The notes under the pieces are model-generated. The model searched no databases. It was not told the origin of the DNA and saw only the letters and a list, made by a program, of their open reading frames with translations. Positions 6,931 to 14,899 of a stretch of 38,885 bases of DNA are shown one piece after another (within the stretch, counting starts at the first letter, position 1; the number at the start of each line of letters is the position of its first letter). A program made the translations under genes and the position numbers. Source of the stretch: Acidimicrobiia bacterium. Lineage in GTDB: Bacteria > Actinomycetota > Acidimicrobiia > Acidimicrobiales > MedAcidi-G1. The DNA lies in assembly GCA_012959995.1 (NCBI GenBank), contig DUCC01000014.1, positions 65,439-104,323 on the forward strand, given 5' to 3'.

Positions 6931-8094
6931 GTGGCCACTCTTCCAACTCCTGAAGAAATCATGGGTTTGCTTCGTGGGGTAATCGACCCCGAGTTAGGGA
7001 GCGACATCGTTGACCTCGGCATGGCTCGCCAAGTCACCGTGTCGCCGCAAGGTGAAGTCAACATCACCATCGCCCTCACCACTTCTGGCTGCCCGTTGCG
7101 TTCCCAAATTCAGCGCGACGCTCGAGCCCGAGTGATTGACCTTCCGGGAGTAACCCGGGTGCGTTTTACTTGGGCCGAACTGAACGCCGAAGAAAAAGCT
7201 GCCGCCATGGCCAAAGCCCGCTGGAACGTCGCCCAAGATGCCCCAGACACCGAAATACCCATTACCTGCCGGGTCCTTATGGTGGCCTCCGGAAAAGGCG
7301 GGGTAGGAAAATCTTCGGTCACCGTCAACTTGGCTGCCTCGTTAGCCCACCGAGGCTTCACCGTGGGGGTTATGGACGCCGACATTTGGGGCTACTCGGT
7401 GCCCCGCATGCTGGGTGCCGAAGGCCGCCTCGAAGCCAACGCCGAAAAAGGCCAAATCACCCCGCAAGAACTGCCCTGTGGTGACGGGCGCATAAAAATT
7501 GTTTCTATGGGGTTCTTAGTAGACAACGAAGAAACCGCTCTCATGTGGCGAGGCCTCATGTTGAATCGGGCCGTCCAACACTTTTGCCAAGACGTCACCT
7601 GGGGCGCACTTGACTACCTGCTTATTGACATGCCGCCCGGCACCGGAGACGTACAAATGGGTTTAGCTAAAATGCTGCCCCGAGCCGAAATGATCGTGGT
7701 GACCACCCCGGCCTTAGCGGCCCAAAAAGTAGCGGTACGAGTGGCCAACATGGGGCGAGCCAACTACCTGCGAGTGGTCGGAGTTATAGAAAACATGAGC
7801 GCTTACATAACCGACGATGGGCGACACCATGCACTGTTTGGCGTGGGCGGCGGCTCGGCGTTAGCAGAAGACATTGGGGCGCCACTTTTAGGCAGCATCC
7901 CCTTAGATGCCTCTGTGGCCTCCGGTGGCGACACCGGCCAACCGGTGGCCTTAGGTGCCGGACCGGCCGCTGAGGCCTACCAAGCCATCGTGGAACTTTT
8001 GGTTACTGAGGCAGCACCGCCGCTCGACATGGCAGGGTGTAGCGCCCGGCTGCTCGATGCCGCCAGCGCAGCGTTAGATGAAGCCGGGCTTTAA
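6931..8094 (+). CDS. mrp: Mrp/NBP35 family Fe-S carrier ATPase
   Basis: A 387-residue P-loop protein of the Mrp/ApbC/NBP35 group, which binds and transfers iron-sulfur clusters using ATP. Residues ~5-85 are a MIP18/DUF59 domain (GVIDPELGSDIVDLGM, TTSGCPL). The deviant Walker A GKGGVGKSS lies at 121-129, followed by GVMDADIWGYSVPRML and the Walker B-like DYLLIDMPPGTGDVQ. The ENMSAY segment is present, but the CxxC pair found after it in many Mrp proteins is replaced by ITDDGRHHALFG, a variation also known in actinobacterial homologues. GTG 6931 fits the promoter at 6896-6924. Stop overlaps the convergent fxsA stop by 3 bases. Divergent erpA supports a shared Fe-S role. Confidence 0.92.
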   Translation: MATLPTPEEIMGLLRGVIDPELGSDIVDLGMARQVTVSPQGEVNITIALTTSGCPLRSQIQRDARARVIDLPGVTRVRFTWAELNAEEKAAAMAKARWNVAQDAPDTEIPITCRVLMVASGKGGVGKSSVTVNLAASLAHRGFTVGVMDADIWGYSVPRMLGAEGRLEANAEKGQITPQELPCGDGRIKIVSMGFLVDNEETALMWRGLMLNRAVQHFCQDVTWGALDYLLIDMPPGTGDVQMGLAKMLPRAEMIVVTTPALAAQKVAVRVANMGRANYLRVVGVIENMSAYITDDGRHHALFGVGGGSALAEDIGAPLLGSIPLDASVASGGDTGQPVALGAGPAAEAYQAIVELLVTEAAPPLDMAGCSARLLDAASAALDEAGL

Positions 8095-8561
8095 CCTTTG
8101 GTTTCAGGGTTTTTGATTTCTCGCACTTCCAGCGGTTCATCATGGCGCTCGGAATACACCCACTGCACGCCTCCGGTTGTCTCACCCATAGACCCTCCTG
8201 CTCGACGCAGCAAACGCCGGCTCAAGATGGCCCGATAAAAAAACCGGGTGGGTGGAAACAACATGGTGAACCCCAAAGCATCGGTAAAAAACCCGGGGGT
8301 CAACATGAGCGCCCCACCGAACAACACCAAAAGGCCATCAACCAATTGGCGGCCCGGAAGGTTGCCTTCGGCCAATTCTTTTTGAGCCCGCCGCAGCACC
8401 CCGAGCCCTTCACGGCGCACCAACCATGCCCCCACGATGCTGACCAAAGCCAACAAGAAAATAGTGTTACCTAAACCCGCTGAATCAGCTACTTGTAGCA
8501 GCACCCAGAGCTCAACAAAGGGGATGGCCAAAAACAAAATAATGAGTAACGAAAACAACAT
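8091..8561 (-). CDS. fxsA: FxsA family membrane protein
   Basis: A 156-residue integral membrane protein of the FxsA family, known from E. coli for suppressing phage T7 exclusion by the F plasmid when overexpressed; its normal job is unclear. Visible are an N-terminal hydrophobic segment (residues 2-~22), a second at ~30-45, the family motif GAWLVRREGLGVLRRAQ, and the conserved LVDGLLVLFGGALMLTPGFFTDALGF. The tail is polar. ATG 8561 is chosen because the family begins at this hydrophobic segment and a TACTAT box ends 6 bases before it; the reading frame stays open further upstream but that part is not membrane-like and overlaps selA. Confidence 0.85.
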   Translation of the reverse strand: MLFSLLIILFLAIPFVELWVLLQVADSAGLGNTIFLLALVSIVGAWLVRREGLGVLRRAQKELAEGNLPGRQLVDGLLVLFGGALMLTPGFFTDALGFTMLFPPTRFFYRAILSRRLLRRAGGSMGETTGGVQWVYSERHDEPLEVREIKNPETKG

Positions 8562-8624
8562 GTAGCCATAGTAGAGCCCCCCGAAGGGCAGACCTTGTCG
8601 GTTTCGTCGTATCCTCAAGGTTTC

Positions 8625-9893
8625 ATGACAGAAGAACACCCACCCTCTGTTGATCGGGTTGCCCGATCGTTGGCCGATACCGGCCTGCCGCACCCGTTGT
8701 TGGTGGAAGCCGCCCGAACAGCCATCGCAGAAACTACCCCCGCCCAAGTTGTCGAAAGAGCCCGTCAGTTGGCCGAAATAACGGCCCGAAGTTTGCTCAC
8801 CGGGGTCATCAACGCCACCGGGGTGCTCTTGCACACCAACATGGGGCGCGCTCCCTGGGGCACCGCCACCGACCTCACCCGCTACACCAACCTTGAACTA
8901 AACCTCGAAGACGGCCAACGAGGTTCTCGCCAAGACCGAGCCCCCCGATTGCTGGCCCAATCTTGCGGAGCCGAAGCCGCCATGGTGGTCAACAACTGTG
9001 CCTCAGCCGTGTTGTTGGTCTTAGCCGCTTTGGCCGAAAACCAGCCGGTAGCGGTGTCACGCGGCGAGTTAGTAGAAATCGGTGGCGGCTTTCGCATTCC
9101 CGAAGTCATGGCCCAATCTGGGGCGCAACTAATAGAGGTCGGCACCACCAACCGCACCCGGCTCAGCGACTTTTCTCAAGCCGTCACGAAACAAAAAGCA
9201 GTGCTGGCGCTGAGCGTGCATCAATCCAACTATCGCATCGAAGGCTTCACCGAAGCAGTCAGCGTGGCCGAACTGGCCACCCTCGGGGTGCCGGTAATCG
9301 CCGACATAGGTTCCGGCCTTTTAGACGCCGCCTGCCCGTGGCTGGCCGATGGTCCACCTGCTTGGGTAGCCAACGAACCAGCGGCCCGCCAAACTCTGGC
9401 CGCCGGTGCCGATTTGGTGACCTTCTCGGGTGACAAACTTTTAGGCGGCCCCCAAGCAGGAGTGATTGCTGGCCGAGCCGACCTGGTAGCCGCTTGTGCC
9501 GCCCACCCGCTCGCTCGTGCCCTGCGCCCGGGGACGCTTATTTTGTCGGCTCTCGAAGACCTGGCTTTGGCTTACTTAGGACGAAACGGCGACGATATTC
9601 CTTTTTGGCGTATGGCCGCACTGTCAACGGAGTCGCTAATGGCCCGAGCCCAGTCCATAAACCCTGACTGGGCCACAAAAACCTCTGCAATGCCCGGAGG
9701 CGGCACCCTGCCCGGGGTAGAAATTCCTTCAGCCGGTCTAGTGCTTCCCGGTGATTTAAGCACCGCCTTACGAGGCAACCAGCCCCCCATTATGGGTCGG
9801 GTGGTAGACCAAACCACGGTGCTTGACCTGCGTACCGTGCACCCCGATGATGATCAGGTGCTGGCCACCGCCCTCACTAACCTGGTGGGCTAA
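8625..9893 (+). CDS. selA: L-seryl-tRNA(Sec) selenium transferase
   Basis: A 422-residue PLP enzyme that converts seryl-tRNA(Sec) to selenocysteyl-tRNA(Sec) using selenophosphate, the bacterial route of selenocysteine synthesis. Family signs are VINATGVLLHTNMGRAP, NLELNLEDGQRGSR, NNCASAVLLVLAAL, GGGFRIPEVMAQSGAQLIEVGTTN, and the PLP-lysine segment SGDKLLGGPQAG with K271. It is slightly shorter than the E. coli protein (463), mostly at the N-terminus. ATG 8625 follows an AAGG site; TTG 8595 upstream is less likely. The stop overlaps the selB start (TAATG), so the two are translationally coupled. selD and tRNA-Sec are not visible in the window. Confidence 0.95.
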   Translation: MTEEHPPSVDRVARSLADTGLPHPLLVEAARTAIAETTPAQVVERARQLAEITARSLLTGVINATGVLLHTNMGRAPWGTATDLTRYTNLELNLEDGQRGSRQDRAPRLLAQSCGAEAAMVVNNCASAVLLVLAALAENQPVAVSRGELVEIGGGFRIPEVMAQSGAQLIEVGTTNRTRLSDFSQAVTKQKAVLALSVHQSNYRIEGFTEAVSVAELATLGVPVIADIGSGLLDAACPWLADGPPAWVANEPAARQTLAAGADLVTFSGDKLLGGPQAGVIAGRADLVAACAAHPLARALRPGTLILSALEDLALAYLGRNGDDIPFWRMAALSTESLMARAQSINPDWATKTSAMPGGGTLPGVEIPSAGLVLPGDLSTALRGNQPPIMGRVVDQTTVLDLRTVHPDDDQVLATALTNLVG

Positions 9894-11623
9894 TGCACGT
9901 TGTCGCCACCGCCGGTCACGTAGACCATGGCAAGTCAACTTTAGTTAAAGCGCTCACCGGCACCGACCCCGATCGGTTTGCCGAAGAAAAATCACGCGGT
10001 TTAACCATTGATTTGGGTTTTGCTTCAACCGAATTACCGTCGGGCGCCATCCTGTCGCTAGTTGATGTGCCCGGCCATGTGCGGTTTATTAAAAACATGT
10101 TGGCTGGGGTAGGTGCCGTAGAAGCTTGTCTCTTTGTGGTGGCAGCCACCGAAGGGTGGAAACCACAGTCCGAAGAGCATTTACGCATTCTCCAACTCTT
10201 AGGGCTCAACCATGGGGTGATCGCCCTTACTAAAGTTGGGCTCTGCGACCCTGATTTAGTGGAGCTGGCGCAACTCGAAATAGAAGACCAAGTAGTGGGC
10301 ACTTTTTTAGAAGGCGCCCCGGTTATCGCCGTTGATGCGCTCACCGGGGTGGGGGTAGATGACCTTCGCCACGCCTTAGACGCTCTGTTGCTGGCCACCC
10401 CAGCAGTGGCCGACCAAAACCGGCCCCGTCTGTGGGTTGACCGAGCTTTTGCCGCTAAAGGGGCCGGCACCGTAGTAACCGGCACCTTGACCGGTGGCAC
10501 CCTGCAAGCCGACGACCACCTCGTTTTGTTGCCCCAAGAAAGCGAGGTGCGGGTCAGGTCTCTACAAAGTCATCATGCTGAACATGCCTCCATAGGCCCC
10601 GGCAGTCGTTGTGCAGTGAACTTGGTGGGGGTAAGCCATGATGAAGTAAAGCGCGGCGACGTGTTGGTGCGCCAAAACCAATGGTGGACCACCACGGTGT
10701 TCGATGCTTCACTGCAGGTGCTTGCTGCCTTAAGCCATCCGGTGTCTCGGCGAGGGGCCTTTGTGGCTTATCTGGGGGCTGGCGAACACCCGGTACGCAT
10801 GCGTATTTTGGGCCCCGATGGGCTAACCCCCGGGCAAATGGGTTCCGTGCGTATCTTTTTACCCGAAGCCTTGCCTTTGCTTCCCGGTGACCGATTTATT
10901 TTGCGAGAAAGCGGACGCTCCGAAACCATCGGAGGCGGTCAGGTGCTTGACGTTGACCCTCAAGAAAAAGCTTCTACCGCTCAACCCGACCAATCTGTTG
11001 ACCGGGTGATCAAACAACGCCGTTGGGTGAGCGTAGAAGAGTTGGAAAAACTTACCGGTGTACGCCGACCGGCCGACGTTGACCACTGGGTTGTTGATCC
11101 GGTGGCCTTACACGAAACTCTGGAACGAGTACGGAGCGCTCTGGAACAAGCCGGGCCATTAGGGCTAGAACTCTCGTCGCTTAGTGAGTACGACCGGGCC
11201 GCGGCCGGGTTGTTAGACGAAGTAACCCAAGAAGCCGGCCGGTTGGTGCCCGCTGATGCTGTTGACCCGTTAGCCGATCACCCCTTTGTGGCCTTGCTGG
11301 CCGCGGCCCCTTTTGTCCCTCCAGCCCCTGACCAGGTAGACCGAGGAGAGTTGCGAGAGTTAGTGCGTCGCGGCGATGTGGTGGAACAAGACGGCGTATT
11401 TTTTGCCGCCACAGCCATCGACCAAGCGGCACAACTGGCAGCCGCGTTGCTCCAACAACACCCAGAGGGTTTCACCGTGTCGGCTTTTCGTGAGGCAGCC
11501 GGAAACACTCGTAAACATGCTTTGCCGCTACTTGCTTGCCTGGACGGGACCGGAAAAACCCGGCGGCGAGGCGACGTTCGTATCGCCGGGCCTCGCTTAC
11601 CAGAAGTTAAAACTAAGCGCTAA
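9893..11623 (+). CDS. selB: Selenocysteine-specific elongation factor
   Basis: A 576-residue GTPase that brings selenocysteyl-tRNA to UGA codons marked by a SECIS RNA element. The G domain has GHVDHGKSTL (residues 8-17), the switch region SRGLTIDLGF typical of SelB, DVPGHVRF and a TKVG base-recognition motif. EF-Tu-like beta domains follow (~170-340). The C-terminal half is built of winged-helix repeats, ending with a family-typical NTRKHALPLLACLDGTGKTRRRGDVRIAGPR. It is coupled to selA by a one-base overlap and its end overlaps the convergent whiB by 11 bases. Presence of selA-selB predicts at least one UGA-encoded selenoprotein elsewhere in the genome. Confidence 0.95.
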   Translation: MHVVATAGHVDHGKSTLVKALTGTDPDRFAEEKSRGLTIDLGFASTELPSGAILSLVDVPGHVRFIKNMLAGVGAVEACLFVVAATEGWKPQSEEHLRILQLLGLNHGVIALTKVGLCDPDLVELAQLEIEDQVVGTFLEGAPVIAVDALTGVGVDDLRHALDALLLATPAVADQNRPRLWVDRAFAAKGAGTVVTGTLTGGTLQADDHLVLLPQESEVRVRSLQSHHAEHASIGPGSRCAVNLVGVSHDEVKRGDVLVRQNQWWTTTVFDASLQVLAALSHPVSRRGAFVAYLGAGEHPVRMRILGPDGLTPGQMGSVRIFLPEALPLLPGDRFILRESGRSETIGGGQVLDVDPQEKASTAQPDQSVDRVIKQRRWVSVEELEKLTGVRRPADVDHWVVDPVALHETLERVRSALEQAGPLGLELSSLSEYDRAAAGLLDEVTQEAGRLVPADAVDPLADHPFVALLAAAPFVPPAPDQVDRGELRELVRRGDVVEQDGVFFAATAIDQAAQLAAALLQQHPEGFTVSAFREAAGNTRKHALPLLACLDGTGKTRRRGDVRIAGPRLPEVKTKR

Positions 11624-11873
11624 GCCCCATCATTATTCGGCGTTCGGGGCCACTGGTGCCACCCCAAATACCGTGTACTTCACGAACGCTTAAGGCGTAA
11701 TCTAAGCATTGGCCGAGCACCACACAGTGGGCACAAATATTTTTGGCCCTTACTTCACGGTCACGTTTCTCCTGGCGTCGTTCCCCTTTAATAGGCGGAA
11801 AAAACTGGTCAGATTTTGGCCCGCGGCAACCCGCATTGTCTTGCCAACTGCCTGATTCATAGTGCGTCACCAT
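11613..11873 (-). CDS. WhiB family Fe-S transcriptional regulator
   Basis: An 86-residue WhiB-like protein, a family confined largely to Actinomycetota, that binds a redox-sensitive [4Fe-4S] cluster and regulates transcription with the housekeeping sigma factor. The four cluster cysteines are C16, C47, C50 and C56 (C-x30-C-x2-C-x5-C), and the G-[IV]-W-G-G turn is present as GIWGGTSGPERR with basic residues after it. ATG 11873 has an AAAGGA site; a longer upstream reading is unlikely. TTGATT and TAGTTT with a 17-base spacer lie just upstream. Which WhiB subclass it belongs to cannot be said. Confidence 0.93.
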   Translation of the reverse strand: MVTHYESGSWQDNAGCRGPKSDQFFPPIKGERRQEKRDREVRAKNICAHCVVLGQCLDYALSVREVHGIWGGTSGPERRIMMGLSA

Positions 11874-11899
11874 GGGAAGTTCCTTTCGCCAGAAAGAAA

Positions 11900-11928
11900 A
11901 AACTAGAGCACCCACCACCAATAATCAA
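11900..11928 (-). promoter_or_regulatory. whiB promoter
   Basis: Read on the minus strand, TTGATT (11923-11928) and TAGTTT (11900-11905) are separated by exactly 17 bases. The leader before ATG 11873 would be about 20 bases and carries a ribosome binding site. Confidence 0.6.
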
Positions 11929-11957
11929 GAAAAATACAAGAAAGTCACTTTTTGCGA

Positions 11958-13292
11958 TTACTGAGTATTTTTTGACCGCTCACGGTGATCTCGAGCACCG
12001 CCTTCTTCAGGCTCAACCTCTAACCAAAGCCCTTCGATGCCGACAACCCGAATAGGGGCACCCACCGGGATAGGGGTCGCTCGGTTGGTGCGCGCTCGCC
12101 ACACTGCATCACGCACCGTCACCGTCCCGTTAGGGCCCAATGCCTCAACGGCTTCGCCCATTTCGCCAATCATCCACTCTCGACCAATGGTGGGCGTAGA
12201 AAAACGGGTGCGCACCATGGCCGGCATGCCCGCTGCCATACCGGTAGCCGCACCCACGATGCCAAACAGCAAGGTGATCCACGAAATCGGTGTGCCGTCA
12301 AAAAGAAACAACGAACCCAAAACTAAAGCAACCGTGCCAATGACCGTCCAGGCCCGCGGCACCCCGGTTTGAATATCAATGGCGTAACCCAAAAAGGCCA
12401 CCGCCAAAAGCGCTACTCCCCACCAACGGGTAGGCAACACACCGAGGCCGTAGGTGCTTAAAAGAAAACAACTAGCCCCTAAAACGCCAGCCACCCCAAC
12501 GCCGGCCGTGAACAACTCAAAAACCAGCAACCCCATACCGATGAGCAACAACAAGTAAGCCACAGCCGGGCTCGCCACCGTGTGGAAAAACTCACTCACC
12601 ACATCAAGTTTATGAAAACGAGTGTGGGTCACTGGCTCCAAAGTGGGCGGGCTCACCGTCTCATCGGTAATCACCTCAAAACCATCTATGCCCACCAACT
12701 GGGCCAAAAGCACCGGCGACTGACGGGCAATACCCCGCTCGGCTGCTTCGTCGTAACCCACGGTGTCGGTAACCAAATCGGTATCCAGCGGCAACCCAAA
12801 GGGCGTTTCTGCCCATCCTTCAGGCAATATTGAAGGGCCCAAAGCGCCCAAACGCGCCCCGGGGGCAATGCCTACATCATCGGCTAAACCAGCCAGTTGT
12901 GCCATGGGGCCCGTTGCTCGACTTCCCGAAGGCCCGACCCAAAAAGAAATGGGCACCTTGGCTTCAGAAATGCGGACCACCAACTCGTAAAGATCGGCGT
13001 TACTAACCACCGAACCGGTGCTGTTTACTTGAAAAATAACCGCTAAAACTTTTGTCGGATCCACATTGGCCAAGGTGTCAGCCATCATGTTGACCATTAC
13101 TGGGTCGATTAAACCGCTGAGCTCAACCACATCAACCACCATGGGTTGATCGTTAGTTAAATCATTAAACGGTACCTGTTCATGTGCTTCGGTGCCTTCG
13201 TGTTCGCTATGGGCCAGTGCCGGACCAACTAAAATCCAAGTACCGGCTATAGCCAGTAACGAAACAATAAAAAGACGTAAAGAACGAGTCAC
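11958..13292 (-). CDS. NfeD-like membrane protein with ClpP-type domain, probable loss of catalytic serine
   Basis: A 444-residue NfeD/stomatin-operon-partner protein. Residues 1-27 form a signal peptide. Residues ~50-215 are a ClpP/SppA-like domain (VVDVVELSGLIDP, VPISFWVGPSGSR). At the place of the usual catalytic serine in the G-x-R-A-A-S-A-G pattern the sequence is GSRATGPMAQLAG, so G128 seems to stand where serine is expected. About four or five membrane segments lie at ~255-375, followed by a C-terminal OB-like NfeD domain (GEMGEAVEALGPNGTVTVRDAVWRA). GTG 13292 has a GAGG site. No stomatin/flotillin gene is adjacent. Probably a membrane-organising protein rather than an active protease; that is inference. 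Confidence 0.82.
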   Translation of the reverse strand: MTRSLRLFIVSLLAIAGTWILVGPALAHSEHEGTEAHEQVPFNDLTNDQPMVVDVVELSGLIDPVMVNMMADTLANVDPTKVLAVIFQVNSTGSVVSNADLYELVVRISEAKVPISFWVGPSGSRATGPMAQLAGLADDVGIAPGARLGALGPSILPEGWAETPFGLPLDTDLVTDTVGYDEAAERGIARQSPVLLAQLVGIDGFEVITDETVSPPTLEPVTHTRFHKLDVVSEFFHTVASPAVAYLLLLIGMGLLVFELFTAGVGVAGVLGASCFLLSTYGLGVLPTRWWGVALLAVAFLGYAIDIQTGVPRAWTVIGTVALVLGSLFLFDGTPISWITLLFGIVGAATGMAAGMPAMVRTRFSTPTIGREWMIGEMGEAVEALGPNGTVTVRDAVWRARTNRATPIPVGAPIRVVGIEGLWLEVEPEEGGARDHRERSKNTQ

Positions 13293-13356
13293 AAAAACCT
13301 CAAGAGTGCGGCGAGTTAGTACCTACCAGCGTACGGCGATAAACAATGAGCCCGGC

Positions 13357-13704
13357 TTATTGGCCGGCAGAATCGGTGAGAGCTACCACCGCTTCTTCAA
13401 CGGTTTCACACACCGGCACAATGCGGTCAAAGCCGGTGGTGTGCAGAAGACGGGTTAAGGCCTCTCGGTTGCAAGCCACGGCCACATCACCGTCATTGTC
13501 GCGAGCTCGGCGAATGCCGCCGATGAGCGCTCCCAGGCCGGCTGAATCCATAAACGGGACATCGGAGAGTTCAATCAAAATAAAGCGGTGCTCCGCTAGC
13601 TCGGTGAGAGCCTCGCGGAATTGCGCCACGGTGTAAGCATCAAGTTCGCCTACTGGGCGACACGAAACGTAACCATCATGGTGTTCAACATTAATTTCAA
13701 GCAC
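13357..13704 (-). CDS. STAS domain anti-anti-sigma factor-like protein
   Basis: A 115-residue single STAS domain as in SpoIIAA/RsbV, which bind anti-sigma kinases and are switched by serine phosphorylation. The phosphorylation motif DSAGLGAL is present with S54, after the core strand FILIELSDVPFM. GTG 13704 has GGAGG at 5-base spacing. No anti-sigma factor or sigma factor gene is adjacent; a receiver-domain protein is divergently encoded next to it, which fits a partner-switching pathway, but the link is inference. Confidence 0.85.
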   Translation of the reverse strand: MLEINVEHHDGYVSCRPVGELDAYTVAQFREALTELAEHRFILIELSDVPFMDSAGLGALIGGIRRARDNDGDVAVACNREALTRLLHTTGFDRIVPVCETVEEAVVALTDSAGQ

Positions 13705-13815
13705 CGGGGCCTCCTACTCTTAGACGCTGTTGCTAAGAAGATCGTAGACCCTTAACGACCAATGCGCACCGCGCGAAGCAACTGCGTCCATTTTCGCCCG
13801 CTACCCTCTTTTTCT

Positions 13816-14193
13816 ATGGGCGTTCAAAATGTACTTTTATTGGCCACCGAAGCCGACCACATTCACCGCGAAGTTGATGCCGCGGTCGGGGGAACGTACC
13901 GAGTGTTACGAGTACGAGCCGGAGCCGACGTGCGTGCGGCGGTCATTGAACACGACCCAGCGGTCGTAGTGCTCGACCTACAAATCGGCAACATGGGCGG
14001 CATGGCCACTTGTTTGGATCTTCGCCTTGAAGGCCGAGCCGGACGCATCCCCACACAGCGGGTGGTCTTATTGTTGGACCGAGACGCTGACGTGTTTTTA
14101 GCTAAGCAAGCCGAAGCAGACCAATGGCAGGTCAAGCCCATCGACCCCCTGGCTTTACGTCGCTTGCTGACCGTCGAACCGGTGGCTTCCTAA
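13816..14193 (+). CDS. Stand-alone receiver-domain protein
   Basis: A 125-residue protein consisting only of a CheY-like receiver fold. After strand 1 (NVLLLATEADHIHREV) there is no DD pair, but the strand 3 aspartate is seen in AVVVLDLQIGNMGG and the conserved lysine near the end in WQVKPIDPLALRRLL. It has no output domain. ATG 13816 is chosen since it begins at the fold and lies 8 bases after a TACCCT box; the longer reading from 13762 adds an unlikely N-terminus. Divergent to the STAS gene. Possibly part of a stress-signalling module, not shown. Confidence 0.75.
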   Translation: MGVQNVLLLATEADHIHREVDAAVGGTYRVLRVRAGADVRAAVIEHDPAVVVLDLQIGNMGGMATCLDLRLEGRAGRIPTQRVVLLLDRDADVFLAKQAEADQWQVKPIDPLALRRLLTVEPVAS

Positions 14194-14300
14194 CTCACCA
14201 ACCCGGGTCGCAAGGCGCCTCATCGGGACGAAGAGGGGTGGGGTCAAATCCCGCTTAACTGACCAGTAGGTGTCTTGCGCTGGTTTTTTTGCGCAGCCTT

Positions 14301-14322
14301 TATCCAGTATTACGGATATAGT
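14301..14322 (+). promoter_or_regulatory. Promoter and inverted repeat upstream of the threonine operon
   Basis: TATAGT (14317-14322) precedes ATG 14330 by 7 bases, so a leaderless transcript is predicted. Overlapping its upstream side is the inverted repeat TATCC-AGTATTAC-GGATA (14301-14318), well placed for repression by the XRE regulator encoded next. No good -35 box is seen. Confidence 0.5.
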
Positions 14323-14329
14323 CTCCGGT

Positions 14330-14899
14330 ATGTCGGAAGCACCAATCCCTGGCCCTCTCCTCCGGCAACGCCGTAAAGAACTCAAATGGACCCTTGACGA
14401 CCTCGCCGCCCACAGTGGTGTTTCACGCTCCATGGTGAGCCAAATAGAACGCAGCGAAACAAACCCCACCTTCGCCACCCTCTGGAACCTCACCCAAGCC
14501 TTAAATATTGACTTCAGCGACCTCACCACCCCAACCGCTGAACCGCCAAAAAACTCCATCGAAACAACCTCCGCCGACCGCACTCCACTTATACAAGCCG
14601 ACGAAAATCGTGTCTCCTTGCGCATCTTGAGCCCCCCTGACCTGAGCGGAAAAACCGAATGGTACGAACTCACCTTTCAACCCAACGGGCACCTCGCCTC
14701 AACCCCCCACAGCACCGGCACCATTGAGCACCTCACCGTCTTAAGCGGCCAACTCACCATCGAAGCCGGGGAGGCCACCCAATACCTTGACCAAGGAACA
14801 ACCGGTCGGTACCCCGCTGACCTCAACCACCACATTCGGAATTTAGGAAAAACAACCGCCACCGCCCTCTTAGTAGTGCTGGCCGGAGGAACACCATGA
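14330..14899 (+). CDS. XRE-family regulator with C-terminal cupin domain
   Basis: A 189-residue regulator. Residues ~10-65 are an XRE helix-turn-helix: LLRQRRKELKWTLDDLAAHSGVSRSMVSQIERSET contains helices 2 and 3 and the serine-rich recognition turn. Residues ~110-187 are a small cupin domain (GTIEHLTVLSGQLTIEAG) that probably senses a small metabolite. This architecture is common for local regulators of amino-acid catabolism. Its stop codon overlaps the kbl start (ATGA), and kbl in turn overlaps tdh, so it is the first gene of a coupled threonine-degradation operon and likely autoregulates through the inverted repeat at 14301-14318. The effector is unknown; threonine or glycine is a reasonable guess. 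Confidence 0.88.
   Translation: MSEAPIPGPLLRQRRKELKWTLDDLAAHSGVSRSMVSQIERSETNPTFATLWNLTQALNIDFSDLTTPTAEPPKNSIETTSADRTPLIQADENRVSLRILSPPDLSGKTEWYELTFQPNGHLASTPHSTGTIEHLTVLSGQLTIEAGEATQYLDQGTTGRYPADLNHHIRNLGKTTATALLVVLAGGTP

Noticed and set aside
8562-8834. N-terminal extension of FxsA
   Set aside because: It overlaps the 5' part of selA on the other strand and is unlike the family, which starts at the hydrophobic segment at 8561.
14200-14262. tRNA-like T arm (GTGGG, 7-base loop GTCAAAT, CCCGC) that could belong to a tRNA-Sec
   Set aside because: No matching acceptor stem, D arm or anticodon stem with TCA could be folded upstream.
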